Positions 6,155 through 15,294 of a stretch of DNA of 46,193 nucleotides are shown here, piece by piece; position 1 is the stretch's first letter; every line of letters begins with the position of its first letter. This stretch comes from Alphaproteobacteria bacterium (GTDB lineage Bacteria; Pseudomonadota; Alphaproteobacteria; Puniceispirillales; UBA1172), in NCBI GenBank assembly GCA_021296375.1, contig JAGWAQ010000006.1, positions 1 through 46,193 on the forward strand, in the 5' to 3' direction. The position numbers and the translations under genes are program-made. The notes beneath the pieces were generated by a model. It was not told the DNA's origin. It saw only the letters and a list, made by a program, of their open reading frames with translations, and did no database searches.

Positions 6155-8260
6155 TTATTCGCCCGCTTCCAGGTCAGCGCCGGTGTCTTGATCGACGCGC
6201 TTCATGGACAGCTTGATCTTGCCGCGATCATCAAAACCGATGACCTTGACCTTGACTTCATCGCCTTCAGCGCAGATGTCGGTGGTCTTTTCGGTGCGGC
6301 CTTCCTGCAGCTCGGAGATATGAACAAGCCCGTCACGAGCACCCATGAAGTTCACGAATGCGCCGAAATCAACGGTCTTGACCACTTTACCGGTGTAGAT
6401 AACCCCAAGCTCAGGTTCAGCGACAATGTCGTGAATGCGCTTGTAGGCGGCTTCGCCGGAAGCGGTATCGGAAGCGGCGATTTTGACGGTGCCGTCATCA
6501 TCGATATCAACCTTCGCGCCAGTGGATTCACAGATGTCACGAATGATCTTGCCGCCTGGGCCGATAATGTCGCGAATCTTCTCAACGGGGATCGACATGG
6601 TGGTGATCTTCGGGGCGGTATCCGCCAGCACTTCACGCGCGGTGCCAATGGCTTTCGCCATTTCACCGAGGATAAACAACCGGCCGTCTTTCGCTTGCGC
6701 AAGCGCGATATCCATAATCTCACGAGTGATGGAGGTGATTTTAATATCCATCTGAAGCGCCGTGATACCGGCATCGGTCCCCGCCACTTTGAAGTCCATG
6801 TCACCGAGGTGATCTTCATCACCAAGAATATCGGACAGAACCGCGAAATCATCACCTTCTTTGATGAGACCCATGGCAATACCCGCCACAGGGCGCGGCA
6901 GAGGCACACCCGCGTCCATCATCGCAAGCGACGTGCCGCAGACCGTTGCCATTGAGGATGAACCGTTTGATTCGGTCACTTCTGACACCACACGAATGGT
7001 GTAGGGAAACTCATCCTTGGTGGGGCGAGTCGGGTTGATCGCGCGCCAGGCAAGCTTGCCGTGGCCGACTTCACGGCGACCCGGTGAGCCAACACGGCCC
7101 GCTTCACCAACAGAGTATGGCGGGAAGTTGTAATGCAGCATGAAGTTGTTGCGGTATTCGCCTTCAAGCGCGTCGATGATCTGTTCATCCTGACCGGTGC
7201 CAAGGGTGGCGACAGCCAGCGCCTGGGTTTCACCGCGGGTAAACAGGGCGGAACCATGGGTGCGCGGCAGAACGCCGACTTCAGCGACAATCGGGCGAAC
7301 CGTTGACGTGTCACGGCCATCAATACGCTGGCCGGTCTTCAGGATGGAGCCGCGAACGATATCCGCTTCCATGGCCTTGAACAGCCCGCCGGCAAGAACG
7401 CCATCAACATCTTCATCAAGGGATTCCATTGCCGCCGCTTTGACTTCGGCAACCGCCGCTTGACGGCTGGTCTTGTCGGCAATGCTGTAGGCTTTTTCCA
7501 GATCCTTGCTGAACTTGGCCATGGCTTTGGAAATGCCTTCGGCTTCGGCAGGTTCTTCCGGCAGAGGACGCGGGTCCTTGGCGGCGACCTCAGCCAGTTC
7601 AATAATGGCGTTAATGACGGTCTGCATTTCATCATGACCGAAATTAACAGCGCCGAGCATATCCGCTTCAGCCAATTCCTTGGCTTCGGATTCAACCATC
7701 AGCACGCCTTCGCGTGTCCCGGCAACCACCAGATCAAGGGTGCTGTCTTCCATTTCCGCAAAGGTCGGGTTCAGCACATAGGCGCCATCGATCATGCCAA
7801 CGCGGGCGGCGCCAATCGGACCGAAGAACGGAATGCCGGAAATGGTCAGGGCAGCGGATGCCCCCACCAGCGCGACGATGCCGGGGTCATTTTCCATGTC
7901 ATGGGACAACACGGTGCAGATGACCTGGGTTTCGTTCTTGAACCCTTTCGGGAAGAGCGGGCGAATCGGACGGTCAATCAGACGTGAGATCAGGGTCTCG
8001 GCTTCGCTTGGACGGCCCTCACGCTTGAAGAAGCCGCCAGGAATTTTACCAGCGGCAAACGTCTTTTCCTGATAGTTGACGGTCAGGGGGAAGAAATCCT
8101 GGCCGGGCTTGGCGGAATGCGCGGCGACCGCGGTACAAAGCACCGTGGTTTCACCCATGCTTGCCAGCACAGCACCGTCAGCTTGACGGGCGATACGGCC
8201 GGTTTCAAGGGTCAGCGTCTTGCCGCCCCATTCAATTTCTTTTTTAAAAACTTGGAACAT
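6155..8260 (-). CDS. pnp: Polyribonucleotide nucleotidyltransferase (PNPase)
   Basis: Phosphorolytic 3'-to-5' exoribonuclease of the RNA degradosome; 701 residues (E. coli 711). Domain order is RNase PH 1, the alpha-helical linker, RNase PH 2 with the catalytic DILGDEDHLGDMDFKVAGT region (written here in two parts: DILGDEDHLG, DMDFKVAGT), a KH domain with the IIGPGGKIIRDI loop, and a C-terminal S1 domain (GVIYTGKVVKTVDFGAFV to GKIKLSMKRV). The ATG at 8260 is preceded by purine-rich sequence. The gene is downstream of rpsO but separated from it by a terminator and a 288-base structured leader, so it probably has independent or post-transcriptional control as in E. coli (inference). Confidence 0.97.
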   Translation of the reverse strand: MFQVFKKEIEWGGKTLTLETGRIARQADGAVLASMGETTVLCTAVAAHSAKPGQDFFPLTVNYQEKTFAAGKIPGGFFKREGRPSEAETLISRLIDRPIRPLFPKGFKNETQVICTVLSHDMENDPGIVALVGASAALTISGIPFFGPIGAARVGMIDGAYVLNPTFAEMEDSTLDLVVAGTREGVLMVESEAKELAEADMLGAVNFGHDEMQTVINAIIELAEVAAKDPRPLPEEPAEAEGISKAMAKFSKDLEKAYSIADKTSRQAAVAEVKAAAMESLDEDVDGVLAGGLFKAMEADIVRGSILKTGQRIDGRDTSTVRPIVAEVGVLPRTHGSALFTRGETQALAVATLGTGQDEQIIDALEGEYRNNFMLHYNFPPYSVGEAGRVGSPGRREVGHGKLAWRAINPTRPTKDEFPYTIRVVSEVTESNGSSSMATVCGTSLAMMDAGVPLPRPVAGIAMGLIKEGDDFAVLSDILGDEDHLGDMDFKVAGTDAGITALQMDIKITSITREIMDIALAQAKDGRLFILGEMAKAIGTAREVLADTAPKITTMSIPVEKIRDIIGPGGKIIRDICESTGAKVDIDDDGTVKIAASDTASGEAAYKRIHDIVAEPELGVIYTGKVVKTVDFGAFVNFMGARDGLVHISELQEGRTEKTTDICAEGDEVKVKVIGFDDRGKIKLSMKRVDQDTGADLEAGE

Positions 8261-8548
8261 TTTCTCTCATTTCTCCAAATCACCATTACCGCACCATTGC
8301 GGCAACAGCCCCGCCACCCTTTCGGGATAACGGTTGATCTTGATCATCGGGAAAAGAGAAAGCACCGTGGTGCGTGAAACTTCCTCATCTGAGAGGAAGT
8401 CTTCGGGGGGAAATTCTCCGGGGGCCTTTCCCCGTCGATACCGGCTGATCCGGCACCCTTTCCTGTTTTCCACTTAAGATCTGCCCCATGTTTAGGGGGT
8501 CGCGGTGAAATTGTCAAGAAATCAGATGTTTGGGGAAATTCGGGGGGT
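8261..8548 (-). promoter_or_regulatory. Long structured leader of pnp
   Basis: No convincing gene lies here. Read on the minus strand towards pnp there are several short hairpins: CTTCCTC / GAGGAAG (8380-8399), GCACC / GGTGC around 8361-8372, and CCGCA / TGCGG near 8290-8303. In enterobacteria the pnp leader carries an RNase III-cut hairpin that mediates autoregulation by PNPase. The length and hairpins here suggest something similar, but the hairpins are too short to prove an RNase III site. Confidence 0.4.
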
Positions 8549-8579
8549 AAAAAAACCGGCCCCGGGAAAACCCGAGGCC
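8549..8579 (-). terminator. Rho-independent terminator after rpsO
   Basis: On the minus strand GGCCTCGGG and CCCGGGGCC pair with one mismatch around a TTTT loop, followed by two G and a run of seven T. It lies 26 bases beyond the rpsO stop and would end or attenuate the rimP-rpsO transcript before pnp. Confidence 0.8.
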
Positions 8580-8605
8580 AGTGAATTTTTTTTATAAGCT
8601 CGCCA

Positions 8606-8875
8606 TTAGCGGCGCAGGCCAAGCTTTGCGATCAGGGCCTTATAGGCGTCTTCGTCACGACGACGGATGTAGTCGAGCAGGTGACGGCGCTTGCCGACCA
8701 TGGTCAAGAGACCACGACGTGAGCCGAAATCTTTTTTATGGGTTTTCATGTGTTCCGTCAGATTGACGATACGGGTGGTCAGAATAGCGACCTGTACCGC
8801 GGCGCTGCCGGAATCTTTGTCATTGGCGCCAAACTCTGCAATCAGTTCAGCTTTACGTTCGTTGGTAATCGACAT
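8606..8875 (-). CDS. rpsO: 30S ribosomal protein S15
   Basis: Small-subunit protein that binds the central domain of 16S rRNA early in assembly and forms an intersubunit bridge. It has 89 residues, the standard length, and the whole sequence fits S15, including the DSGSAAVQVAILTTRI and HKKDFGSRRGLL segments and the basic LLDYIRRRD motif. The ATG has AGGAGAACCCG upstream. It follows truB by 20 bases and ends the nusA-infB cluster with a terminator. Confidence 0.98.
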   Translation of the reverse strand: MSITNERKAELIAEFGANDKDSGSAAVQVAILTTRIVNLTEHMKTHKKDFGSRRGLLTMVGKRRHLLDYIRRRDEDAYKALIAKLGLRR

Positions 8876-8895
8876 CGGGTTCTCCTGTATCCAAG

Positions 8896-9852
8896 TTAGG
8901 TGGAAAGATTGAAAACCCTGATGGGGGATGCTGTGGGACCATTAACGGTGATCAAGGCCACAAGCTGGCCTTGGTGAACCGCGGTCATCACGACATCATC
9001 CGCATCGGGATCAGCCTTTGGCGAGGTCATCCCCGCCTTCAGCTCAATCTTCTGGCCGCGACGCAGCCTTAACGCATCTTCTTCGGTGATGGCCAGCGCC
9101 GGGATGTCGTCCAGCGCGGTCATAACCGGATGCAATGCTTTGAAAGCATCGGCACTATTGTCGATTTCTTCAAAGAAATCCAGCGAAATCGACTTATCAA
9201 GGGAAAATGGCCCCACCCGAAGCCGCCGAAGCTGAACAATATGCCCCGCCGTGCCGAGTGCCCGTGCCATATCCCGCCCGAGCGACCGGATATACGCGCC
9301 TTTACCTGTGGTGACCTGAAAACTCGCCTCATGGTCATCACAGCTCAAGCAGTTCAGCTGATGGATCTCCACCTGACGGGCATCGAGCTGAACCTCTTCA
9401 TTATTGCGCGCCATGTCATAGGCGCGTTTGCCGTCTTTCTTGATGGCGGAATAAATCGGCGGCACCTGCGAAATCGGGCCACGGAATTGATCAAGGATGG
9501 CGTTGACCTCATCAAGGCTGGGGCGGTGATCATGACGGATCGTGACCTCACCTTCACGGTCATCGGTGGTGGTTTCCTCCCCCCATTTGACGGTGAAAGC
9601 GTAATCCTTGCTGGCGTCCATAACGTAAGGGATGGTTTTGGTGGCTTCCCCCAGGGCAATCGGCAGGATGCCTGTGGCCAGAGGGTCAAGCGTGCCGGAA
9701 TGCCCGGCCTTGGCGGCGCCAAAACAGCGGCGAATAATATTCACCGCCTTGGTGGAGGGCACCGTCAGGGGTTTGTCCAGAATAACCCAGCCATCAATCT
9801 TGAGTTTCTTGCGCTTGAACTGGCCGGGGGCAGACCCGTCGTGCCGCGTCAT
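8896..9852 (-). CDS. truB: tRNA pseudouridine-55 synthase TruB
   Basis: Isomerises U55 in the T-loop of all elongator tRNAs. It has 318 residues. The catalytic aspartate is Asp56 in GHSGTLDPLATG, and the N-terminal GWVILDKPLTVPSTKAV motif is typical. A PUA-like C-terminal segment covers roughly residues 245-318 (ITEEDALRLRRGQKI onwards). Its ATG overlaps the rbfA stop as TGATG, so it is probably translationally coupled to rbfA. Position between rbfA and rpsO is the usual one. Confidence 0.96.
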   Translation of the reverse strand: MTRHDGSAPGQFKRKKLKIDGWVILDKPLTVPSTKAVNIIRRCFGAAKAGHSGTLDPLATGILPIALGEATKTIPYVMDASKDYAFTVKWGEETTTDDREGEVTIRHDHRPSLDEVNAILDQFRGPISQVPPIYSAIKKDGKRAYDMARNNEEVQLDARQVEIHQLNCLSCDDHEASFQVTTGKGAYIRSLGRDMARALGTAGHIVQLRRLRVGPFSLDKSISLDFFEEIDNSADAFKALHPVMTALDDIPALAITEEDALRLRRGQKIELKAGMTSPKADPDADDVVMTAVHQGQLVALITVNGPTASPIRVFNLST

Positions 9853-10337
9853 CAGGCCCCCGCCTCATCGGCCTTATCGGCCTCATCCTGATCATCCTGA
9901 TCATCATGATCATCATGATCATCATAATCATCATGGTCATCAGCCGGGGCATTGGCCTGATTGGTCTGGATCAGGCTCGACACCCGCCCGGCGACATCAA
10001 AGCTTTCATCCAGCAGGAACTTCAGCCGCGGGGTGCGGCGGATGGTCAGGCGTTGCGACAATTCATGCTGGATTTGCTTGGCAATGGTATTCAGCCCCGC
10101 CAGAACATTGTCGTAATCCATGCCGCCAAGGGGCAGGCAATAGACCCGGGCGTTGGAAAAATCAGGGCTGATGGAAACTTCGGAAATCGTCACGGCGACA
10201 CCGTCAAGCGACGGCTCATAGAACGTTCCCTTCAGCAGGATATCCGCAATCAAATGGCGGATTTCCTCCCCCACCTTCAACTGGCGCTGGGATTTCTCAC
10301 TGGATGATTTATCACCCTTGCGGGACCGCTGAACCAT
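9852..10337 (-). CDS. rbfA: Ribosome-binding factor A with repetitive acidic tail
   Basis: RbfA acts late in 30S subunit maturation and 16S rRNA 5'-end processing. It has 161 residues; the KH-like core runs from about residue 20 to 128 (VGEEIRHLIADILLKG, VTISEVSISPDFSNARVY, LTIRRTPRLKFLLDES). The last 30 residues form a tail of nine tripeptides, DDH, DDY, DDH, DDH, DDQ, DDQ, DEA, DKA, DEA, encoded by 9-bp tandem repeats. Many alphaproteobacterial RbfA proteins have variable tails, but this His/Asp pattern is unusual. The stop overlaps the truB start (TGATG). The N-terminus is basic (MVQRSRKGDKSS). Confidence 0.95.
   Translation of the reverse strand: MVQRSRKGDKSSSEKSQRQLKVGEEIRHLIADILLKGTFYEPSLDGVAVTISEVSISPDFSNARVYCLPLGGMDYDNVLAGLNTIAKQIQHELSQRLTIRRTPRLKFLLDESFDVAGRVSSLIQTNQANAPADDHDDYDDHDDHDDQDDQDEADKADEAGA
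9861..9941. repeat. Nine tandem 9-bp repeats in the rbfA 3' end
   Basis: Nine in-phase 9-bp units run from 9861 to 9941. Read on the plus strand they are CGCCTCATC, GGCCTTATC, GGCCTCATC, two CTGATCATC, two ATGATCATC, ATAATCATC and ATGGTCATC. They encode the Asp/His/Glu-rich tail of RbfA. The unit length is a multiple of three, so gain or loss of copies keeps the frame. Confidence 0.95.
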
Positions 10338-10388
10338 CAGAACAAACCTCTACACACCGCAACCGTTGGCCTTGATCAATCTGACCGA

Positions 10389-12974
10389 TCAATCAAGGGT
10401 GCGGGCGATTTCCTGAACTTCGAAACATTCGATCACGTCACCGGCCATCAGGTCATGATAGTTTTCAAAGGCCATGCCACATTCCTGGCCTTCGATGACG
10501 TCCTTGACCTCATCCTTGAAGCGCTTGAGGGTCTTGAGCGAACCTTCGTGGATAACGACGTTATCCCGCAGAAGACGAACGCTGCACCCGCGCTTGATGG
10601 TGCCTTCGGTGACTTTACACCCGGCAATCTTGCCGACTTTGGTGATGTTAAAGACTTCAAGAATTTCAGCGTAACCAATGAAGCTTTCCTTGGTTTCAGG
10701 GCTGAGCAGACCGGACATTGCGGCTTTGATCTCATCAATCAGTTCATAGATGATGGAATGGTAGCGAATTTCGATCCCGTCACGACGCGCCTGATCACGG
10801 GCCTGCGGATTGGCGCGCACGTTAAAGGCAATGATCATGCCCTGGGATGCCGCCGCAAGGCTGATGTCGCTTTCGCTGATCGCGCCAACACCGGCCGACA
10901 GAATCCGCACTTTCACCTGATCAGTGGCCAGCTTGTCGATCGCAACACGGATCGCTTCAAGGGAGCCATGAACATCAGTCTTGATGACCACCGGCAGCTC
11001 TTCGGCTTCGCCTGCGGCAATCGCCGACAGCATTTGTTCAACCGAACCGCGGGCGCCACTGGCGGCGTCTTTTTCGCGCAATACACGCTGGCGGTATTCC
11101 GACACTTCACGGGCGCGGGCATCACTGTCGACAACCGTCAGCAAATCCCCCGCCATCGGCGTGCCATTAAGGCCAAGCACTTCAACCGCGTCCCCCGGGG
11201 TGGCGGTCTTGACCTGCTTGCCATGGTCATCATACATCGCACGGACACGGCCTGTTTCCGCCCCGACGACAAAGATATCGCCGACATTAAGCGTTCCCCG
11301 TGTCACCAGCAGGGAGGCGACCGAACCACGGCCACGTTCAACCTTGGCTTCGATCACCGCGCCTTCAGCGGAACGATCAGGGTTGGCCTTCAGCTCGAGC
11401 AATTCGGCCTGCAGCATGACGGCTTCTTCCAGCTTGTCGAGACCCATTTTGGTATGGGCAGAGACATCAACACAAAGCACGTCACCGCCGAAATCTTCCG
11501 TCACGATCTCATGGCTCAGGAGTTCATTGCGAACACGCTGGGGGTCCGCTTCGGGCTTGTCGCATTTGTTGACCGCAATGATAACCGGGCAATCGGCGGC
11601 ACGGGCGTGGTTGATCGCTTCGATGGTTTGCTGCATGACCCCGTCATCCGCCGCCACCACGAGAATCACGATATCGGTGATATTGGCCCCGCGCATCCGC
11701 ATTTCCGTAAAGGCTTCGTGGCCGGGGGTATCAATAAAGGTGATGGTGTTGCCCGCTTCACTATTGACCTGATAGGCCCCGATATGCTGGGTGATCCCGC
11801 CACTTTCCCCCGCCGCGACATCAGCCGCGCGGATGGCATCAAGAATAGAGGTCTTGCCGTGGTCAACATGGCCCATCACCGTCACCACCGGTGGCCGCGG
11901 CTTGAGCGACGACGCGTCATCGGCATCATCACTGCTGATGATATCAACGTCAGCTTCCGACACGCGATTGGGCTTGTGGCCAAGTTCCGTGACGATCAGT
12001 TCTGCGGTTTCGGCGTCAATCGTCTGGGTGACCGTCGCCATGATGCCAAGCTTCATGAGTTCCTTGATGACGTCGGCGGCACGTTCCGCCATGCGGTTGG
12101 ACAATTCCTGCACCGTGATGGCGTCAGGGATGGTCACGTCACGAACCTGCTTGACCTTGGGGCTGGCATCAGCCGAACGCATCCGCGCCTTTTCGCGTTC
12201 ACGGGCGCGGCGCACCGACGCAAGCGAACGCTGGCGCATGGAATCGCCACCATCAAGAGCTTCGGTGATGGTGATCTTGCCACGGCGGCGCTGGTCTTCG
12301 GTGCCGCGACGGGTGGTTTGTTTCTTCGGCTGGTCCGGCACTTCGCGGCGACGGTTTGGCGCCCGGCTTGACGGTGACGCCGGGTCATTATTAAACGGCG
12401 TGCTGGCGTCTTCACGCGGCGCGCTGGCCTCACGCCGGGCTTGTTCAGCGGCATGACGTTTGGTGTTTTCGGCCCGCCGGTCTTCCTCAAGCTTGTTGAT
12501 GGCATTCAGCTCATCAAGCTCACGCTGGCGACGCAACTCGGCAGGGGTTTTCTGAACTTCAGGTTCAGCAGCAGCTTCGGGTTCCGCCGCAACTTCCGGT
12601 TCCGCCGTTGCGGGTGCCGCTTCAGAAACTGGCGTTGCTGACGGTTCCGGCTTTTTCTTCAGGCCTTCCTGAAGGGCGCGGTTGCGTGCCGCGCGTTCCG
12701 TCTCGGTCAGGTTGTCCGTGGCCGCTGGCGGCGGTGCGGCTTCCGCCACTTCCGGGGTTTCAACAGGTGCAGGTTCTGCCGCAGCTTTGCGTGATGGCGC
12801 CGGGCGAACACCTGGCTGGCGCTTGCGCACGACCTCGACCTGAACAGATCGAGCCGAAGCGCGCCCAGACCCACGCACAGGAGGGGTCGCGGCCCCATCA
12901 TTAGAAACACCACCAAGCGTCAGCTTTCCACTACCGAGGCTCAAGGTTTTCTTTTTATCACCCTGTTTGTCCAT
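10389..12974 (-). CDS. infB: Translation initiation factor IF-2
   Basis: GTPase that recruits fMet-tRNA to the 30S initiation complex; 861 residues. The N-terminus (KKTLSLGSGKLTLGG) is the alphaproteobacterial IF-2 leader, followed by a long Ala/Pro/Glu-rich linker (about 60-270) and the IF2_N domain (about 280-345). The G domain has G1 GHVDHGKT (368-375), G3 DTPGHE (415-420) and G4 NKCD (469-472). Domains II to IV follow, ending in the fMet-tRNA-binding C2 domain. The start ATG has GAAAGGG upstream. The 188-base gap to ylxR holds no gene I can see. Confidence 0.98.
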   Translation of the reverse strand: MDKQGDKKKTLSLGSGKLTLGGVSNDGAATPPVRGSGRASARSVQVEVVRKRQPGVRPAPSRKAAAEPAPVETPEVAEAAPPPAATDNLTETERAARNRALQEGLKKKPEPSATPVSEAAPATAEPEVAAEPEAAAEPEVQKTPAELRRQRELDELNAINKLEEDRRAENTKRHAAEQARREASAPREDASTPFNNDPASPSSRAPNRRREVPDQPKKQTTRRGTEDQRRRGKITITEALDGGDSMRQRSLASVRRAREREKARMRSADASPKVKQVRDVTIPDAITVQELSNRMAERAADVIKELMKLGIMATVTQTIDAETAELIVTELGHKPNRVSEADVDIISSDDADDASSLKPRPPVVTVMGHVDHGKTSILDAIRAADVAAGESGGITQHIGAYQVNSEAGNTITFIDTPGHEAFTEMRMRGANITDIVILVVAADDGVMQQTIEAINHARAADCPVIIAVNKCDKPEADPQRVRNELLSHEIVTEDFGGDVLCVDVSAHTKMGLDKLEEAVMLQAELLELKANPDRSAEGAVIEAKVERGRGSVASLLVTRGTLNVGDIFVVGAETGRVRAMYDDHGKQVKTATPGDAVEVLGLNGTPMAGDLLTVVDSDARAREVSEYRQRVLREKDAASGARGSVEQMLSAIAAGEAEELPVVIKTDVHGSLEAIRVAIDKLATDQVKVRILSAGVGAISESDISLAAASQGMIIAFNVRANPQARDQARRDGIEIRYHSIIYELIDEIKAAMSGLLSPETKESFIGYAEILEVFNITKVGKIAGCKVTEGTIKRGCSVRLLRDNVVIHEGSLKTLKRFKDEVKDVIEGQECGMAFENYHDLMAGDVIECFEVQEIARTLD

Positions 12975-13162
12975 CAGAGACCCTTTCAGTCCTAAACGTC
13001 ATCGACATCATGATATGGTCATCATGGTGCCGATCACCCGCAGGGTTTAGCCCTGCAGTTAAGCAATGGTTTACAATGGCAAGGCATGGTAATGCAAGCC
13101 TTCGCGCCCCATTGCGCTTAATCTTTCACGCCTTGCGGCGTTGTTTGCGGCGGCGGTTCCGC

Positions 13163-13741
13163 CTAATTTGACCGGCCTTGCCCCCGATAATGGGCCAAGC
13201 GCCACAATTCTTCCGCCAATTTGCGGCTTTGGCGCGTTGCCCCGGGCAAGATCGCCGCAAAAGCCAGCGCCTGACGCCCGAAAGGCACGCCGATCTCATG
13301 GCTTTGCAAGGCCGTGATGACCCAGTCATGGTCAACATCACCGCGCAAGGCCCGGGCTTCCCGCGGGGAGGCGTCATCAGCAATCAGCAGGCCAATGGCC
13401 ACCGCTTCCGCCCTGATCTTCCCGCCGCCGCCAAGGGCAATGCCACTGCGTCGCCCCATCGCCAGCGCTTCCTGGCATCGTTTCACCATCAGCTGTTCAA
13501 CCATCGCCGGCAGGTCATCGGGGCAGGTTTTTCCGCCCAGCGCCCGCACCAGCTTACCGCTGTCGATCGCCGTGATGATCGCGTCGCGATCAGCGCTGAC
13601 ATAAGCCCCACGCCCCGGCAGTTTTGCCGCCACATCAGGGAACACCATGCCACCCTGATCCGCCACAAAACGGATCATCTCATGGGGATCAAGCCGTTGA
13701 TTGGTGACAACACAACGGCGTTCAGTTTCGGCCTCAGTCAG
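13163..13741 (-). CDS. ylxR: YlxR/DUF448 family RNA-binding protein with L7Ae-like C-terminal part; non-standard start
   Basis: The N-terminal YlxR (DUF448) domain is recognised by ERRCVVTNQR followed by LDPHEMIRFVAD and by LPGRGAYVS. The C-terminal half (CQEALAMGRRSGIALGGG onwards) resembles an L7Ae/L30e-like fold seen in alphaproteobacterial homologues. The conserved ERRCVVTNQR motif lies upstream of the first ATG (13678), and between the preceding in-frame stop (13772-13774) and that ATG there is no ATG, GTG or TTG. The best candidate is CTG at 13741, with AGAGGG eight bases upstream and an 8-base overlap with the end of nusA. That start gives 192 residues, against 171 from the ATG. The neighbouring nusA and infB fit the usual locus. 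Function in transcription/translation is presumed from family and context. Confidence 0.85.
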   Translation of the reverse strand: MTEAETERRCVVTNQRLDPHEMIRFVADQGGMVFPDVAAKLPGRGAYVSADRDAIITAIDSGKLVRALGGKTCPDDLPAMVEQLMVKRCQEALAMGRRSGIALGGGGKIRAEAVAIGLLIADDASPREARALRGDVDHDWVITALQSHEIGVPFGRQALAFAAILPGATRQSRKLAEELWRLAHYRGQGRSN

Positions 13742-15290
13742 TGGTTTCGCCCTCTTCAGCGGCGGTGTCTTCTACCGCGTCATCTTCGTCAGCGAACCAA
13801 TGGGCACGGGCGGCCATGATGATATCGCCAGCGGTTTCGGTGCTGGTGATGCCAAAGCTGGTGAGATGTTCGACCAGTTCATCGGAGTCAAGATCAGCCA
13901 GGTCATCAAGCTCAAGGATGCCCTTTTCGGCGAGCGCCAGAATCATGGCCGGGCTCAGGTGGTCAAATGCCTTGAGATCGTCCTGAACCTTCAGCTTGTC
14001 GAGTTCTTCGGAAATCCGCACAGCTTCGCGTTCAACAAAATCAATCGCACGGCGGGACAATTCAGCCGCGATATCCTCATCAAAGCCCTGAATGGTCATC
14101 AGCTCTTCGACCGGGGTTTCGGCAATATCCTCGACCATCACAAAACCTTCGGCAATCAGCAGATGGGCAATGACATCATCAATATCAAGGCTATCCATAA
14201 AGCGGCTGGACCGTTGACGGGTTTCTTCCTGACGGCGTTCGGATTCCTGCGCTTCGGTCAGGATGTCGATGTACCAACCGGTCAGTTGTGAGGCGAGGCG
14301 AACGTTCTGGCCACGGCGACCAATCGCCAGGCTAAGCTGGTCATCAGGCACCACCACTTCCATGCGGCCGGCATCTTCATCCATCACGACCTTGGAAACG
14401 ACGGCCGGCGCCAGAGCGTTAACGGCAAAGGCGACGGTGTCTTCAGACCAGGGGATGATTTCGATTTTCTCGCCCTGAAGTTCATTGACCACCGCCTGAA
14501 CACGTGACCCCCGCATCCCGACGCACGCCCCCACCGGGTCAATGCTGGCGTCTTTTGAATGAACCGCGATCTTGGCGCGCGAGCCCGGCTCACGCACAAC
14601 ATTCTTGATCTCGATAATACCGTCATAGATTTCCGGCACTTCCTGGGTGAACAATTGCGCCATGAACTGGTTGTCACCACGCGACAGGAAAATTTGCGGG
14701 CCACGAACCTCTTCACGGACTTCCTTGACAAAGGCGCGGACACGATCGCCCTGACGGAGCAATTCACGGGGGATCATTTCCTCACGACGAATCACACCTT
14801 CGGCGCGACCAAGATCAACAGAAATGGAATAGCCTTCGGCACGTTTGATGGTGCCGACCACAATTTCACCCACGCGATCCTTGTATTCCTCAAACTGACG
14901 GGCGCGTTCCGCGTCACGAACACGATGGGATATCACCTGCTTGGCGGTCTGGGCGGCGATACGGCCAAATTCCAGCGGCGGCAGGGGTTCACGAATCAAA
15001 TCACCAAGGTTGAGGCTGGCGTCAATCTTCTGGGCATCCGCCAGGGTGATCTGCGCCGCTTCCTCTTCGACGTCTTCCACCACTTCCGTGACACGCTCAA
15101 GGGTGATGGCGCCACTGCGACGGTCGATATTGGCGCGAATATCACGATCCTGGCCATAACGGGACCGCCCCGCTTTCTGGATCGCCTGCTCCATTGCGAT
15201 GATCACTTCTTCACGATCAATCGATTTTTCACGGGCGACGATGTCAGCAACCTGAATAAGCTCTGCGCCTGGTACAGATGACGTGTCCAT
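13734..15290 (-). CDS. nusA: Transcription termination/antitermination factor NusA
   Basis: Binds RNA polymerase and nascent RNA and modulates pausing, termination and rRNA antitermination. 518 residues from the chosen ATG at 15290 (MDTSSVPGAELIQVADIVAREKS), which has AAAGG upstream and lies four bases after the rimP stop. An in-frame upstream start at 15371 would lie inside rimP. Domains are the N-terminal polymerase-binding domain (about 1-130), S1 (VGEIVVGTIKRAEGYSISVD), KH1 and KH2 (GRRGQNVRLASQLTGW), and two C-terminal helix-hairpin-helix repeats (about 365-420 and 440-495). The acidic tail ends the protein. The repeats are typical of alpha- and gammaproteobacteria. Confidence 0.96.
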   Translation of the reverse strand: MDTSSVPGAELIQVADIVAREKSIDREEVIIAMEQAIQKAGRSRYGQDRDIRANIDRRSGAITLERVTEVVEDVEEEAAQITLADAQKIDASLNLGDLIREPLPPLEFGRIAAQTAKQVISHRVRDAERARQFEEYKDRVGEIVVGTIKRAEGYSISVDLGRAEGVIRREEMIPRELLRQGDRVRAFVKEVREEVRGPQIFLSRGDNQFMAQLFTQEVPEIYDGIIEIKNVVREPGSRAKIAVHSKDASIDPVGACVGMRGSRVQAVVNELQGEKIEIIPWSEDTVAFAVNALAPAVVSKVVMDEDAGRMEVVVPDDQLSLAIGRRGQNVRLASQLTGWYIDILTEAQESERRQEETRQRSSRFMDSLDIDDVIAHLLIAEGFVMVEDIAETPVEELMTIQGFDEDIAAELSRRAIDFVEREAVRISEELDKLKVQDDLKAFDHLSPAMILALAEKGILELDDLADLDSDELVEHLTSFGITSTETAGDIIMAARAHWFADEDDAVEDTAAEEGETTD

Positions 15291-15294
15291 GGTG

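Noticed and set aside
10455..12371. 638-codon plus-strand frame opposite infB
   Set aside because: A shadow of the GC-biased third positions of infB; composition is rich in His, Arg and Phe with no family resemblance.
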